Origin: Lysobacterales bacterium | Lineage (GTDB): Bacteria > Pseudomonadota > Gammaproteobacteria > Xanthomonadales > SZUA-5 | Assembly (NCBI GenBank): GCA_022844165.1 | Contig: JALHMH010000006.1 | Span: forward strand, 84,167 to 148,166 | Direction: 5' to 3' | DNA length: 64,000 nucleotides | Shown: positions 28,020 to 37,229 of the stretch, piece after piece | How positions within the stretch are numbered: position 1 is the first letter of the stretch | Layout: every line of letters starts with the position of its first letter | Position numbers and translations under genes: made by a program | Notes under the pieces: model-generated | What the model saw: the letters and a program-made list of their open reading frames with translations, nothing else | Databases searched by the model: none | What the model was told of the DNA's origin: nothing

Positions 28020-28152
28020 TTAACCCGCATATTTCATGAGGTCGCGACGAAATGGCCTGATTTCGTTGCAAATGCGCGGAAATCTTCGATTTGTTGGAAT
28101 CGCAGGCTGTCCGCTGCCATTTCCTCGCGACCTCATGAAACATGCGAGTTAA
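28020..28152. repeat. Dispersed repeat C, complete palindromic copy
   Basis: Terminal inverted repeats of 28 nt with two mismatches lie at 28020-28047 and 28125-28152 (ends TTAACCCGCAT...). The core includes GAAATGGCCTGATTTCGTTG. A related, partly degraded copy lies at 41470-41570. The element has no coding capacity and a MITE-like shape. Together with the adjacent repeat B copy it fills most of the 27902-28220 gap; nothing else is evident there. Confidence 0.8.
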
Positions 28153-28155
28153 TTC

Positions 28156-28229
28156 GGGGGGACTGCAAAAGCCAAAGCTGCTCCCGGAGAATTCGACTCA
28201 AACGACAAGATTCCGCTCCGTCAAGGACG
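28156..28229. repeat. Dispersed repeat B, partial inverted copy
   Basis: The sequence GGGGGACTGCAAAAGCCAAA and the following ATTCGACTCAAACGACAAGA and CGCTCCGTCAAGGAC match the GGGGGCTTCAACAGCCAAAG...AGCTCCATCAAGGACTC end of repeat B at 45815-45893. The copy supplies the stop codon and final codons' surroundings of the PEP-utilising protein gene that ends at 28221. Confidence 0.7.
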
Positions 28230-30839
28230 CTCATCGAGCAGTTTGACCAAGCCACAAACGCCATCTACCTCAACCATCTGCCCATCGCGCAGCGCAGCGC
28301 AAATTCCATCGACGCCAATCACGCAAGGCAGACCCAGCTCACGGGCGACAACGGCGCCGTGTTGCAGCATGCCGCCGACTTCCAGAATGACAGCGGCGGT
28401 TCGAAGGAACAGCGGCGTCCAGCCTGGATCGGTGACATAGGCGACGAGAATGTCACCTGGCATGACGTCAACATCCGCGCTGCTCGCGATGCGCACGGGC
28501 CCGCGTGCAACGCCTGCAGAGACACCGACGCCCGACCAGATTCGGCCGCTTGCGTTGGCTACTGCCACCGGTGCCCGCAAGATGCGCCCGCGCGAATCGA
28601 TGATGGCGGGAAAATGGCGAACAAGACGACTAAGGCGCGCCGCGGCGGTGCGCCGCTGCGCAATCGACTCCGCCGCGCGAACGAGGCGGTCGGCCTGCAA
28701 GTCGTCGAGCTCTTCGGCCTGCACATAACGTATGTCGTCGAGGGCTCGCAGTTGCTTGTTCGCCAGCCCGGCCGCAGCTGCGCTTTTCGCACGCTCCCGC
28801 CAGCGTTGCAACAACATCAACAGATGGTGTTTGGGCAGATCGCGCCAGCCGGCGAAGCGCACCACAATTTTCTCCAGGTGTGCCAGCATCAAACGCTTTA
28901 ACCAGCCGCTGCGCGCCAGTGCCTTCTGCAGCGCGGCGGTCCGTTTGGCGATCTGCTGTTGGTGCGCCTGAAGTGAATCGGCTCCTCCCTGCATCGCCGA
29001 AATGCTGCACAGCGCCAGATTCGGATCGTCCGAGTAGCGCGGTTGACCAACGTCCATTTCGTCGGGTCCGCGAAACCCAAATCGATCCAGGAAAGACTGC
29101 CATTGTTGGCAAAGCACCAGATCGACTCCGGCGTCCAGCGCGCTGCGCATTTCCGAGACTGTGCTCAGTCCGCGCGCCTTGAAAGCCGCAGCAAGCTGTG
29201 CCATGGCGTGTTGCATTGCGACGACGGGATTGCCCACAAAACCTTGCTGCAGCGCCATCCGTTCTGCCGGTTCCAGCACCCGCTCGGCGAGCGCTGTCTG
29301 CCATTGCAGCGCGATCATCCCTGGACCTAAAGTCGCCATCGATTGATTCAGCAGCGCCGGCATTTCAGCCGCTACATAGCGCTGCCAAAACTGCGTGGCC
29401 GGCAGCGCCAGGTTTGGCTGCGCCCGGAAACGTCGTTCGAGCGCCGCGAACAGGTGCTGCATGCGGCGGTGCGCAAAACGTGGCGCCAGCAGTGCCAGCA
29501 GCGTATTGCCGTAAAGGCCGCGCATCCGCCAGATCAGAGCCGGCAGCCGCAGCAGGAGTGAAGCCCGCATCCAGCTTGGCACGCTCCGGGCGCGGACCTC
29601 GTCGGCGTCAAGGCTGGAAACAATGTTGGCCAGGCTCACATCCGTGACCCGCAGTTTGTTTGCGAGTGCTTTGGTACTGCTGAAGCCAAGCACATTCGAC
29701 AAATCCAGATATACGCGCGAGGCACAAAAGTGTACGAGGGCATCGTGCACGCGGTGAGGGTCGGCGCGAATATCGCCGATGCTCGCCCGCATTAAAGCCC
29801 TTGCGAGTTCGGCGAAGGTGGACAGTCCCAGAGGTGAGATCGGCGAATTCATGGTCAGACCGCTCGAAAGCGCCACATCCAGATACACGCGCCTGCGCTC
29901 GCCTGGCGCCGTCCGCAACGGATCGGGCAACGGAACATAGGCGGTCATGGGCCGCGCCTGCAGCAGATACAAATCGCCCTTGCAGCCGATTTCGCCGCGA
30001 TGGTATGCCCACTCGATATCGACCGGGCATTGCCAAAGTGCTTCGATAAGCTTGAGCTGCGCGACGATTTCCTGCAGCGCCGGTAGCGACAGGGATGGCG
30101 AACTCGAAGCAGATGGCCGGGCGACTACGCGACCATCACGGGTATCGACGGTCCATGTGTCTGGCGTCGTCAGGCCCGCGACCACGTTCTCGCCCAGGCC
30201 AACGGCTGCGCTGACCACGGCATGATCATGATCGTTGCTGAGCGGGTCGACGGAAAATGCAACACCAGCGACGTCTGCATCGACCATGTGTTGAATCACC
30301 ATCGCCAGTTTCAGCGCCTGGGCGTTGGCTCCGACGGCTTTTCGGTACGCCAGGAACTGAGGGGCGAACAGTGCGGCAAATCCGTCGCGAATGGCGCGTT
30401 CGATTTGGTCCGGCGGTACATTCAGGCGGCTCAGAAGCGCTCCGGCAAAGCTGGCGGTTTCGCCATCCTCTTCTGGCGCGGACGAACGCACGGCGAACAC
30501 ACCCTCGCCTTTGCCCAACCAATCCAACGCGTCATGCAGGGCCTTCAGCTGTGCTGGAGTGAAGACCATGCCATCGGCGATCAGGCGCTGTTTCGCGTGC
30601 GATTCCGCCCGCGGCTGCGCACCGGCTGCGACCAGCTCACGCCACGCATCACTGGCCATCGCCGCCTGGATCCAGGGGCGGAAGAAAGCCTGCGTCAGTG
30701 CCAGCGCTCGCGGTACCTTGAATCCGGCAACGCCGAGTTTATGCAATGACAGCGCTTTGCCACCGACCTGCTCGCGGTCGACTTCCAACCCGCTCGCTGC
30801 AGGCACCAACGACTGCCATAGTGGTTCGGCGTTCATCAT
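28221..30839 (-). CDS. Rifampin phosphotransferase-like PEP/pyruvate-binding protein
   Basis: This 872-residue protein has an N-terminal ATP-grasp PPDK/PEP-synthase domain (VGGKALSLHKLGVAGFKVP, FAVRSSAPEEDGETASFAG, VDIEWAY...DLYLLQARP), a long helical central region, and a C-terminal swivelling phosphohistidine domain with GGMLQHGAVVARELGLPCV. This three-part order and length fit rifampin phosphotransferases (about 870 residues), which move the beta-phosphate of ATP through the histidine to the antibiotic. PEP synthases lack the helical middle. The central substrate-binding part diverges, so the natural substrate is uncertain. The ATG overlaps the TetR gene stop, so both are one operon. Confidence 0.82.
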   Translation of the reverse strand: MMNAEPLWQSLVPAASGLEVDREQVGGKALSLHKLGVAGFKVPRALALTQAFFRPWIQAAMASDAWRELVAAGAQPRAESHAKQRLIADGMVFTPAQLKALHDALDWLGKGEGVFAVRSSAPEEDGETASFAGALLSRLNVPPDQIERAIRDGFAALFAPQFLAYRKAVGANAQALKLAMVIQHMVDADVAGVAFSVDPLSNDHDHAVVSAAVGLGENVVAGLTTPDTWTVDTRDGRVVARPSASSSPSLSLPALQEIVAQLKLIEALWQCPVDIEWAYHRGEIGCKGDLYLLQARPMTAYVPLPDPLRTAPGERRRVYLDVALSSGLTMNSPISPLGLSTFAELARALMRASIGDIRADPHRVHDALVHFCASRVYLDLSNVLGFSSTKALANKLRVTDVSLANIVSSLDADEVRARSVPSWMRASLLLRLPALIWRMRGLYGNTLLALLAPRFAHRRMQHLFAALERRFRAQPNLALPATQFWQRYVAAEMPALLNQSMATLGPGMIALQWQTALAERVLEPAERMALQQGFVGNPVVAMQHAMAQLAAAFKARGLSTVSEMRSALDAGVDLVLCQQWQSFLDRFGFRGPDEMDVGQPRYSDDPNLALCSISAMQGGADSLQAHQQQIAKRTAALQKALARSGWLKRLMLAHLEKIVVRFAGWRDLPKHHLLMLLQRWRERAKSAAAAGLANKQLRALDDIRYVQAEELDDLQADRLVRAAESIAQRRTAAARLSRLVRHFPAIIDSRGRILRAPVAVANASGRIWSGVGVSAGVARGPVRIASSADVDVMPGDILVAYVTDPGWTPLFLRTAAVILEVGGMLQHGAVVARELGLPCVIGVDGICAALRDGQMVEVDGVCGLVKLLDERP

Positions 30840-31498
30840 CCAGATGCCTTGTCGGATTCGATCGCACTCAGGCGCGGGGCGAGCAGATCGCGCAATAACC
30901 TCTTCCCGAGGTTGCTGTCAGCGCGCGCGCCGCGTTTGGGCGCCAGGGCAGTGTCGATCAACTCGGCGATATCGTTTTGCCCTGCGGCCGACGAGTCAAG
31001 TTGTATCAAGCCTAAAGTCAAAGCGCGCAACCAATGCGCGATGGGGTCGGCGGCGATATCGGCGCGGATCAAACCGGCGTCTTGCAAAGCAGCAAGATAG
31101 TCGCGTTTGTGATCGGCATTCGCAGCGGCACGCAATGGACTTGAGACACGCCGCAGATAGGCACCGAGTATGGCGATGTCCTGGCGGACGAAAGCGAGTA
31201 GCAGGGGCTGCCGTGCCAGAACCTGCATCGCCAACCGAAATTGCGTTCCGACCCGACCACCGTTCGGATCGTCTTCGACGACGGTGAGCCATGAACGCAC
31301 AAATGTCGCCAGCTCGCGCACAAGCAGCGCATCGAGCAGTGCCTCTTTGCTGGCGAAACTAAGGTAGAACGCGCCCTTGCTGATCCCCGCCGCCTGCGCG
31401 AGGTCGGCGATGGTGGTTTTATCGAAACCCAGCCGCGGCAACAGTTGTGCGGCGGCATCCAGCAGCTGCGTAGGCGAAATGCGCTTGGTACGGGGCAT
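30836..31498 (-). CDS. TetR family transcriptional regulator
   Basis: This 220-residue protein has an N-terminal helix-turn-helix (TTIADLAQAAGISKGAFYLSFASKEALLDALL) and a variable C-terminal ligand domain. It is first in a two-gene operon with the rifampin phosphotransferase-like gene (ATGA overlap) and has a palindrome just 2 nt upstream of its start codon. The likely arrangement is autorepression released by the compound the partner enzyme modifies; that is inference from context. Confidence 0.93.
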   Translation of the reverse strand: MPRTKRISPTQLLDAAAQLLPRLGFDKTTIADLAQAAGISKGAFYLSFASKEALLDALLVRELATFVRSWLTVVEDDPNGGRVGTQFRLAMQVLARQPLLLAFVRQDIAILGAYLRRVSSPLRAAANADHKRDYLAALQDAGLIRADIAADPIAHWLRALTLGLIQLDSSAAGQNDIAELIDTALAPKRGARADSNLGKRLLRDLLAPRLSAIESDKASG

Positions 31499-31499
31499 A

Positions 31500-31527
31500 A
31501 ATGACCGAAAGAACGAATACGGTCATT
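31500..31527. promoter_or_regulatory. Probable TetR operator
   Basis: Perfect 8-bp arms AATGACCG (31500-31507) and CGGTCATT (31520-31527) are separated by 12 nt, 28 bp in total, immediately upstream of the TetR gene start at 31498. Placement and size fit an autoregulatory TetR-family operator; binding is inferred. Confidence 0.7.
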
Positions 31528-31644
31528 AATCTAGCACATTCGCAATTCGCGCTCGACCGATGTCGTTCGGACGGCTTTGATGGAAATTCGCGAATCGGCG
31601 TGTCCGGTGAAGCGACAAGCCTAAAATTGCGGAATCAGAGTGCT

Positions 31645-34605
31645 CTACTCGAATCCGTTAGCGAATAGATCGTCCTCAAGCCGTGCCGGTCCGCCCAGCA
31701 TCAGAATGTTGTTGGGCGACGCGCGATAGACGCCAAACTGGCCGGCATTGAGCGTCAAACGCCAGGTGTTGTTGTCCAGTCGCGTAGCGCGCGATGCCAG
31801 GTTGTACCAGGCGAAGGACGCATCGTTCCCAGGCACGGTGGGGCCATAGTTGCGCCAACTCCAATCGGCGTCGTTGAAGCTGGCACCGTGGAAGGTGATG
31901 TCGAGCGTGGCCTGTGCGCAGTTCGGTAGTTCGAAGCGCACCAGCCCCTGCGGGTATTCAATCAGCTCGCTACGCGGATCAATCGGCAACAACGACGGTT
32001 GCGCCAGTTCGCTGTTGTTGATTTGCGTGCAACCACCGCCGGCAATGTCGATGGTAAATGCAACATCGGTTCCGAGCCCTTCGGGCAGCAATCCAGCGCT
32101 GGCGGGTATCGCAAACACCATGCCGGCCTTGGACGCGACCGACGCTTGCGTCGCGTCGGGTACGCCGTCGCTGTTGCCATCGCCCATTGTCAATCCCGGC
32201 GATTGTTCTTCGAGCTGCGTCGGTGCACCATCTCCATCGGGATCCAAGGGCTCGGTAAACTCCCAAACGCCGGCAACCGTTCCGGCAAACAGGCGAAACG
32301 GATCGCCAGGCGCGCGTGCGGGAATGGCCAGCGCGAGCGCCGCGTCTGCCGCCAGCCCGATACTGTAGCTGTTCCACGTCAGCCCACCGTCCGTACTGCG
32401 ATACACACCACCCGGATTTGCCACCGTACCACCAGCGCCCGCAAACACGGTATTGCCGGTCGCATCGTTTGGATCGACCAGCAACGCACGCACATCGGCG
32501 CCCGCCACGCCGGTGTCGGCGCGGGTCCAGGTTGCGCCAGCATCATCGCTCCGATACACCTGTCCGCTGCGGTTATTGCCGCTGGTGTTGATGGCTGTTG
32601 CGTAGAGCCGATTGGAATTGGCGGGCGCGATGGCGATAGAAAGTACATCCCAGTGCGACGACGATGGTCCGCCGAATCGCGGCAAGCCGTTGCTGCTATG
32701 TACCCAGGTCGCACCGCCGTTCGTGGACTTGAACACGCCATTGTTGATCGTGGGCTCGACAACCGAGCTGAAGTTGGTTCGCGTCAGAAATGTGCCGGCA
32801 TAGACCACATTGGGATTATTGGGGTCAACCGCCAGTGGCACGACGCCGCCGATGAACGCACAGTCAAGGGCCGGGCTCGGGTCCAGGTCCTGTCCGATGG
32901 GAATGCCACTGTCGGATGCCGTCCACAGCGCGCCTGCATTTGTCGACTTGTAAATTCGCGCCGATTGCACGGTATCCGGGCATCCGGACGTCGCAATGAC
33001 GCGGCCGCCGCCACCCACATAAATCGTTTTCAGGGTACTCGCTGCGGTCGGCGGAACCACGGCTGGACAAGGGCCGGTGGCGGGCGGGCTATCGCAACTG
33101 CGTGGATCGAGCGTTACACTTCTGACCGTACCCATGAACGGACGTGTTGCCGAACCGAAGTTGGTCAGCGCAATGCCGTTATCGATGGTCAGCCAGTTGT
33201 TGCCGCCATCGGTGCTCTTGTAGATGCCGCCGTCGAGGGCAGTGTTATCGGGAATCGGTGCTGATCGCCCGCTGGCGTATACATGAAAGTTCTCCGCGGT
33301 TCCCGGGTTGGCATCGACCGTGGTTGGATCGATCGCGATCGCGCGAATTTGTTCGGCGTTCATGCCGTTATCGCTGTTGGCCCAACTAGACCCGCCGTCG
33401 GCCGACCGGTGCAGCGGGATCGATGTGCTGAAGGCGTCGCCCAAACCTGCCAGTACCACGTTCGCATCGCGCGGATGTGCACCGAGTGCCCGGATATTGC
33501 TCGATTCGAACCCGCTGTTGCGCGGCAACCACAGCGTGCCGTTGTTCGTTGTACGCAATAAACCGCCGCTATCGGTGCCGACCAACACATGAGCGGTACC
33601 CGGGTAGTTGCTATGAAATGCGATGGTGCTGGCTTGGGCTGAATCCGTGCCATTGACGGTGAAGTTATTCCCCGAGGCCGAGAAACTGACCCACACTGGC
33701 GAGGCCGCCGTTGCATCGTCGGTCCGAACCACTGTCGAGCCGCAACTGCCCCACATGCCGGTCGGGCTGCTCGGGTAAACGAATACGCTGGACAACTGAC
33801 AGCCCGACGGGCCGACGATCGATGTCCATGTGGCACCGCCATTGGCCGACGTGAGTATCGCATCACCGTAAAGATAAACACGCTGCGCATCGCTGGGCGC
33901 CACCGCGATACCGTTGACGAAACTCATCAGCGGTTGCACCACCGGCGATGGATCGACATCCGGCAGGGCGCCCGCCGCACTCCAGGTTGCGCCGGCGTTG
34001 GTGCTCTTACGTACCATGTTGAGACCGTAGCCAGTTTCGAAATATCGATCCGCAACGGCATAAACATCGCCGTTGGCGGCGATCACGACGTACCTCATCG
34101 GTCCCGACGGAAAACTCCCAGCCGCCGACGTGGTCCACGTTGAGCCGCTGTTGGTCGATACATAGCTGATGTCGCCACTCAGCACCGCCACGCGAGAACC
34201 GTCGCCCGGCCCCACGGCCGTGGATTGTGGGAAGGTGCCCGATGACCAGGGCGACGGCAGCGGAAACCAGCTCAGACCAAAGTCAGCACTACGATGCATC
34301 ACGCCCGCGTTGCCTGCGATCACATACGCGGCATTGCTGCCGTTGGTCGCCGTGCCAAGGTTAAATCGGAAGCCAGGCGGTAGGCCGACTTCTGCGCGGC
34401 TCCAGTTGCCGCCCGAGTTACTGGATCGAAACAGGCCGCCGCGACCGAGCGCAAGGTACAAGCTGTTCGGCGAGAGCGGCGAAATCGCCACCGACGAAAC
34501 CGTGCCTCCGTGGGGCCCTGTTGTTGTCCATACGCCGACGCCGGCATGCGACACGAGGCTGCCGCAGAGCAGCGTAACGCCCGCCATTAACCGCTTCTTG
34601 TTCAT
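31645..34605 (-). CDS. Secreted BNR/sortilin-like beta-propeller protein with ANGFE C-terminal tail
   Basis: This 986-residue protein has a signal peptide (RLMAGVTLLCGSLVSHA) followed by many Asp-box-like repeats of the type S.DGG.TW (for example KSTNAGATWS, SADGGSSWA, KSTDGGNNWL, STNGGATWV, SDDAGATWT, STDGGLTWN), as in sialidase/sortilin/YCF48 propellers. A DPDGDG...DGNSDGVPDA calcium-binding-like stretch and a beta domain follow. The last residues are LEDDLFANGFE, a tail I associate with exported proteins of Lysobacterales. Function is unknown; binding of glycans or structural surface roles are possible. I started at 34605, the first codon of the signal peptide; the open frame extends upstream through repeat DNA only. 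Confidence 0.85.
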   Translation of the reverse strand: MNKKRLMAGVTLLCGSLVSHAGVGVWTTTGPHGGTVSSVAISPLSPNSLYLALGRGGLFRSSNSGGNWSRAEVGLPPGFRFNLGTATNGSNAAYVIAGNAGVMHRSADFGLSWFPLPSPWSSGTFPQSTAVGPGDGSRVAVLSGDISYVSTNSGSTWTTSAAGSFPSGPMRYVVIAANGDVYAVADRYFETGYGLNMVRKSTNAGATWSAAGALPDVDPSPVVQPLMSFVNGIAVAPSDAQRVYLYGDAILTSANGGATWTSIVGPSGCQLSSVFVYPSSPTGMWGSCGSTVVRTDDATAASPVWVSFSASGNNFTVNGTDSAQASTIAFHSNYPGTAHVLVGTDSGGLLRTTNNGTLWLPRNSGFESSNIRALGAHPRDANVVLAGLGDAFSTSIPLHRSADGGSSWANSDNGMNAEQIRAIAIDPTTVDANPGTAENFHVYASGRSAPIPDNTALDGGIYKSTDGGNNWLTIDNGIALTNFGSATRPFMGTVRSVTLDPRSCDSPPATGPCPAVVPPTAASTLKTIYVGGGGRVIATSGCPDTVQSARIYKSTNAGALWTASDSGIPIGQDLDPSPALDCAFIGGVVPLAVDPNNPNVVYAGTFLTRTNFSSVVEPTINNGVFKSTNGGATWVHSSNGLPRFGGPSSSHWDVLSIAIAPANSNRLYATAINTSGNNRSGQVYRSDDAGATWTRADTGVAGADVRALLVDPNDATGNTVFAGAGGTVANPGGVYRSTDGGLTWNSYSIGLAADAALALAIPARAPGDPFRLFAGTVAGVWEFTEPLDPDGDGAPTQLEEQSPGLTMGDGNSDGVPDATQASVASKAGMVFAIPASAGLLPEGLGTDVAFTIDIAGGGCTQINNSELAQPSLLPIDPRSELIEYPQGLVRFELPNCAQATLDITFHGASFNDADWSWRNYGPTVPGNDASFAWYNLASRATRLDNNTWRLTLNAGQFGVYRASPNNILMLGGPARLEDDLFANGFE

Positions 34606-34711
34606 CCGATCACCCGAGAGCCTGCTGATCCGTGGCGGATACTGCCACCAAGTGCAAGTCTGTGGCGAAACGACGTTCGGAAGCGTGAATGGGATCCGCA
34701 ATGGCGGTTCT

Positions 34712-34951
34712 GGCAAGTACGCTGTCGAGCGAAGCCAACAATGCTCGGCGGTCTGAGGCGAAGCCTCGCTAGAGTCTTTGATGGAGCTGGATCTTGTTAG
34801 TTGAGTCAAATTTCTCCGGAGCGGCTTTGGCTGTTGAAGCCCCCTTAAATTAAGGGGGCGATTGAGCGCGCAGCGCTCAATGGGGGTTGTGGCAAGTACG
34901 CTGTCGAACGAAGCCCACAATGCTCGGCGGTCTGAGGCGAAGCCTCGCTAG
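34712..34951. repeat. Dispersed repeat, composite A-B-A copy
   Basis: Two direct copies of a unit of about 60 nt, A (34712-34772 and 34890-34951; GGCAAGTACGCTGTCGA... to ...GAGGCGAAGCCTCGCTAG), flank a unit B of about 118 nt (34773-34890). B contains the near-perfect palindrome GCCCCCTTAAATTAAGGGGG and the palindrome TTGAGCGCGCAGCGCTCAA. The right A copy supplies the TAG stop of the deaminase gene. This repeat accounts for most of the gap 34606-34947. Confidence 0.85.
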
Positions 34952-35511
34952 TAGATCTGTCCCTGCAGTTCTTTGTAGCGGCGCAGCGCTGTACACGCCG
35001 CTTCGCGCTGGATATCGCGCCGAACCTCGATGCCACGACGATTTAACTCGCCGACCCAATCGTTGGGCAGCGGGCCTTCGTCGAAACCGGTCAGCGATTC
35101 GACATCCTCACTGCGTGCGCCGATCAGCAGCGTGTCGATACCGGCCCATACCGTAGCGCCAAAACACTGGCAACACGGTTGGGCGCTGGTGGCCAACGTG
35201 ATCTTGCGGCCGATCGCGTTCAGGCGAAATTGCTGCAAACGTTGCTGCGCTGTCATAAAGGCCATCATCTCGGCATGTGCCACGGAGCAGTTCTGCTGCA
35301 GCACGCGGTTGACCCCGACGCTGATCAAGTGCCCTTCATCGGTAAACACCGCGGCACCGAACGGCCCACCGGTGCCGTGTTCAACGTTCATCCGCGACAA
35401 CTCGATCGCCAATCCGACCTGGTCCTCCGCGGAGCGATAAGGGCGAGACATGTCGATGACCCGTTGCGTCCACGCAGGCAGGGTCAGATGTACCTGGACC
35501 GGCAGAATCAC
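34948..35511 (-). CDS. Nucleoside deaminase (guanine/cytidine deaminase fold)
   Basis: This 187-residue zinc deaminase has the HAE motif (SVAHAEMMAFM) with the catalytic glutamate and the second zinc motif PCCQC. GTGGPFGAAVF and GFDEGPLPNDW are typical of the nucleoside deaminase group related to guanine deaminase and TadA. Its ATG overlaps the glnS stop (ATGA), so translation is coupled to glnS. The Cys-Cys-Gln-Cys spacing fits PCxxC. The stop codon falls inside repeat A, so the C-terminal residues could differ from those of orthologues. Confidence 0.88.
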   Translation of the reverse strand: MILPVQVHLTLPAWTQRVIDMSRPYRSAEDQVGLAIELSRMNVEHGTGGPFGAAVFTDEGHLISVGVNRVLQQNCSVAHAEMMAFMTAQQRLQQFRLNAIGRKITLATSAQPCCQCFGATVWAGIDTLLIGARSEDVESLTGFDEGPLPNDWVGELNRRGIEVRRDIQREAACTALRRYKELQGQIY

Positions 35512-37229
35512 TTCTCCGCCTTGGCGTAGGAATCGCGCAACGTGACGATACGGTTGAACACGAGGCGCTCCATGCGGTGGTCGAACTGATCGGCCACAAA
35601 GTACCCTAAGCGCTCGAACTGAAAGCGCGACTCGATCGGCACATCACGCAGACTGGACTCCAGATATCCGCGCACGATGATCTTGCTGCGCGGGTTCAAG
35701 TGATCGCGATAGGTCTTGCCGTCGCTATCGTCATCCGGGTTCGGCACGTCGAATAATCGATCGTAAAGGCGAACTTCAGCCGGCACGGCGCTGGCGGCAC
35801 ACACCCAGTGGATCGTACCCTTGACCTTACGTTCGGCGCCAGGCAGGCCAGGTCGTGTACTGGCATCCAGGGAAACGCGAAGTTCGATGACGGTTCCGTT
35901 GCTGTCTTTGACGACCTCATCGCAGCGCACAATGCCAACACCGCGCAAGCGCACTTCGCCACCGGGCACGAGTCGGTGGAATCCTTTGGGCGGCACCTCG
36001 GCGAAGTCTTCGCGCTCGATATAGAGGCGTGGCGAAAATGATACCTCGCGCGTTCCCTTGGTTGGATCTTTGGGGTGGTTGGCAAAACTCAGCGTCTCGC
36101 AGTGGTCGGGCGGCAGATTCGCGATGGTCACCGGGAGCGGATCGAGCACCGCCAGACGCCGCGACGCTTTGCTGTCCAGGTCGTCGCGAACACAGCCTTC
36201 CAGTACGCTGTACTCGATCGTCGCTACTTGTTTGCTGTAGCCCATGCGTTCCCAGAAGGTGCGAATCGCGCCGGACGGAAACCCACGTCGGCGCGCGCCG
36301 GAAAGTGTCGGCATACGCGGATCGTTCCATCCATCGACCAGGCCCTCCTGCACCAGCGCAATCAGCTTGCGCTTGCTCATCACCGTGTAGTCGAGATTGC
36401 CGCGCGCAAATTCGGTTTGCCGCGGTCGCGAGGGTGTCATGTGCAGGCCCTTGGCGCGCAGCGGCTCGGTCAATGCCAGATCGTGCTCGATGTCGAGTTG
36501 ATCCAGGCACCAATCGTACAGCGGGCGGTGATCCTCGAATTCCAGCGTGCACAGGCTGTGCGTGATGCCCTCAACGGCGTCGGAAATGCAGTGCGCGTAG
36601 TCGTACATGGGGTAAATGCACCACGCATCGCCAGTGTTCTGATGGCGCACTTTGCGGATGCGATACAAGGCCGGATCGCGCAGGTTGATGTTCGGCGAGG
36701 CCATGTCGATCCTGGCGCGCAAGGTGCGCGCGCCGTCCTCGAACTCGCCAGCGCGCATGCGCCGAAAAAGCTCCAGATTGGTATCGATGTCGCGGTCGCG
36801 GAACGGGCTGTTGCGGCCTGGTTCGGTCAGCGTGCCGCGATAGGCGCGCACGTCATCGGCGCTCAGATCGCACACGTAAGCCTGACCCTGGCGGATCAAC
36901 TTCTCGCCGCACAGATAGAAGACCTCGAAATAATCCGATGCATGCAGCAGGTTGGCCCACTCAAATCCCAACCAGCGAACATCGTCTTTGATCGCGTTGA
37001 CGTATTCGATGTCCTCTTTGCTTGGATTGGTGTCATCGAAGCGCAGGTTGCAGGAGCCGCCAAAATCGTGCGCCATACCGAAGTTCAGGCAGATGCTCTT
37101 GGCGTGACCCAGATGCAGGTAGCCGTTTGGTTCGGGCGGAAAGCGCGTCGCTACACGCCCACCGTGCGCCCCGCGCGCGCGATCCGTTTCGATCATGCTG
37201 CGGATAAAGTGACTGACCGTGTCTGACAT
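35508..37229 (-). CDS. glnS: Glutaminyl-tRNA synthetase
   Basis: This 573-residue class I synthetase has the HIGH-type signature PEPNGYLHLGHAKS and the KMSKS-type loop VMSKRKL, with LRFDDTNPSKED. The C-terminal beta-barrel anticodon-binding region is complete (ESRFQFERLGYF near the end). It charges tRNA-Gln directly. It is first of a two-gene operon with the deaminase. The upstream region 37230-37695 is mostly repeat DNA. Confidence 0.97.
   Translation of the reverse strand: MSDTVSHFIRSMIETDRARGAHGGRVATRFPPEPNGYLHLGHAKSICLNFGMAHDFGGSCNLRFDDTNPSKEDIEYVNAIKDDVRWLGFEWANLLHASDYFEVFYLCGEKLIRQGQAYVCDLSADDVRAYRGTLTEPGRNSPFRDRDIDTNLELFRRMRAGEFEDGARTLRARIDMASPNINLRDPALYRIRKVRHQNTGDAWCIYPMYDYAHCISDAVEGITHSLCTLEFEDHRPLYDWCLDQLDIEHDLALTEPLRAKGLHMTPSRPRQTEFARGNLDYTVMSKRKLIALVQEGLVDGWNDPRMPTLSGARRRGFPSGAIRTFWERMGYSKQVATIEYSVLEGCVRDDLDSKASRRLAVLDPLPVTIANLPPDHCETLSFANHPKDPTKGTREVSFSPRLYIEREDFAEVPPKGFHRLVPGGEVRLRGVGIVRCDEVVKDSNGTVIELRVSLDASTRPGLPGAERKVKGTIHWVCAASAVPAEVRLYDRLFDVPNPDDDSDGKTYRDHLNPRSKIIVRGYLESSLRDVPIESRFQFERLGYFVADQFDHRMERLVFNRIVTLRDSYAKAEK

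Noticed and set aside
34712..34951. CRISPR array
   Set aside because: Only two direct copies, of about 60 nt, are present with a 118-nt repeated middle that occurs elsewhere; there is no regular repeat-spacer pattern and no cas gene.
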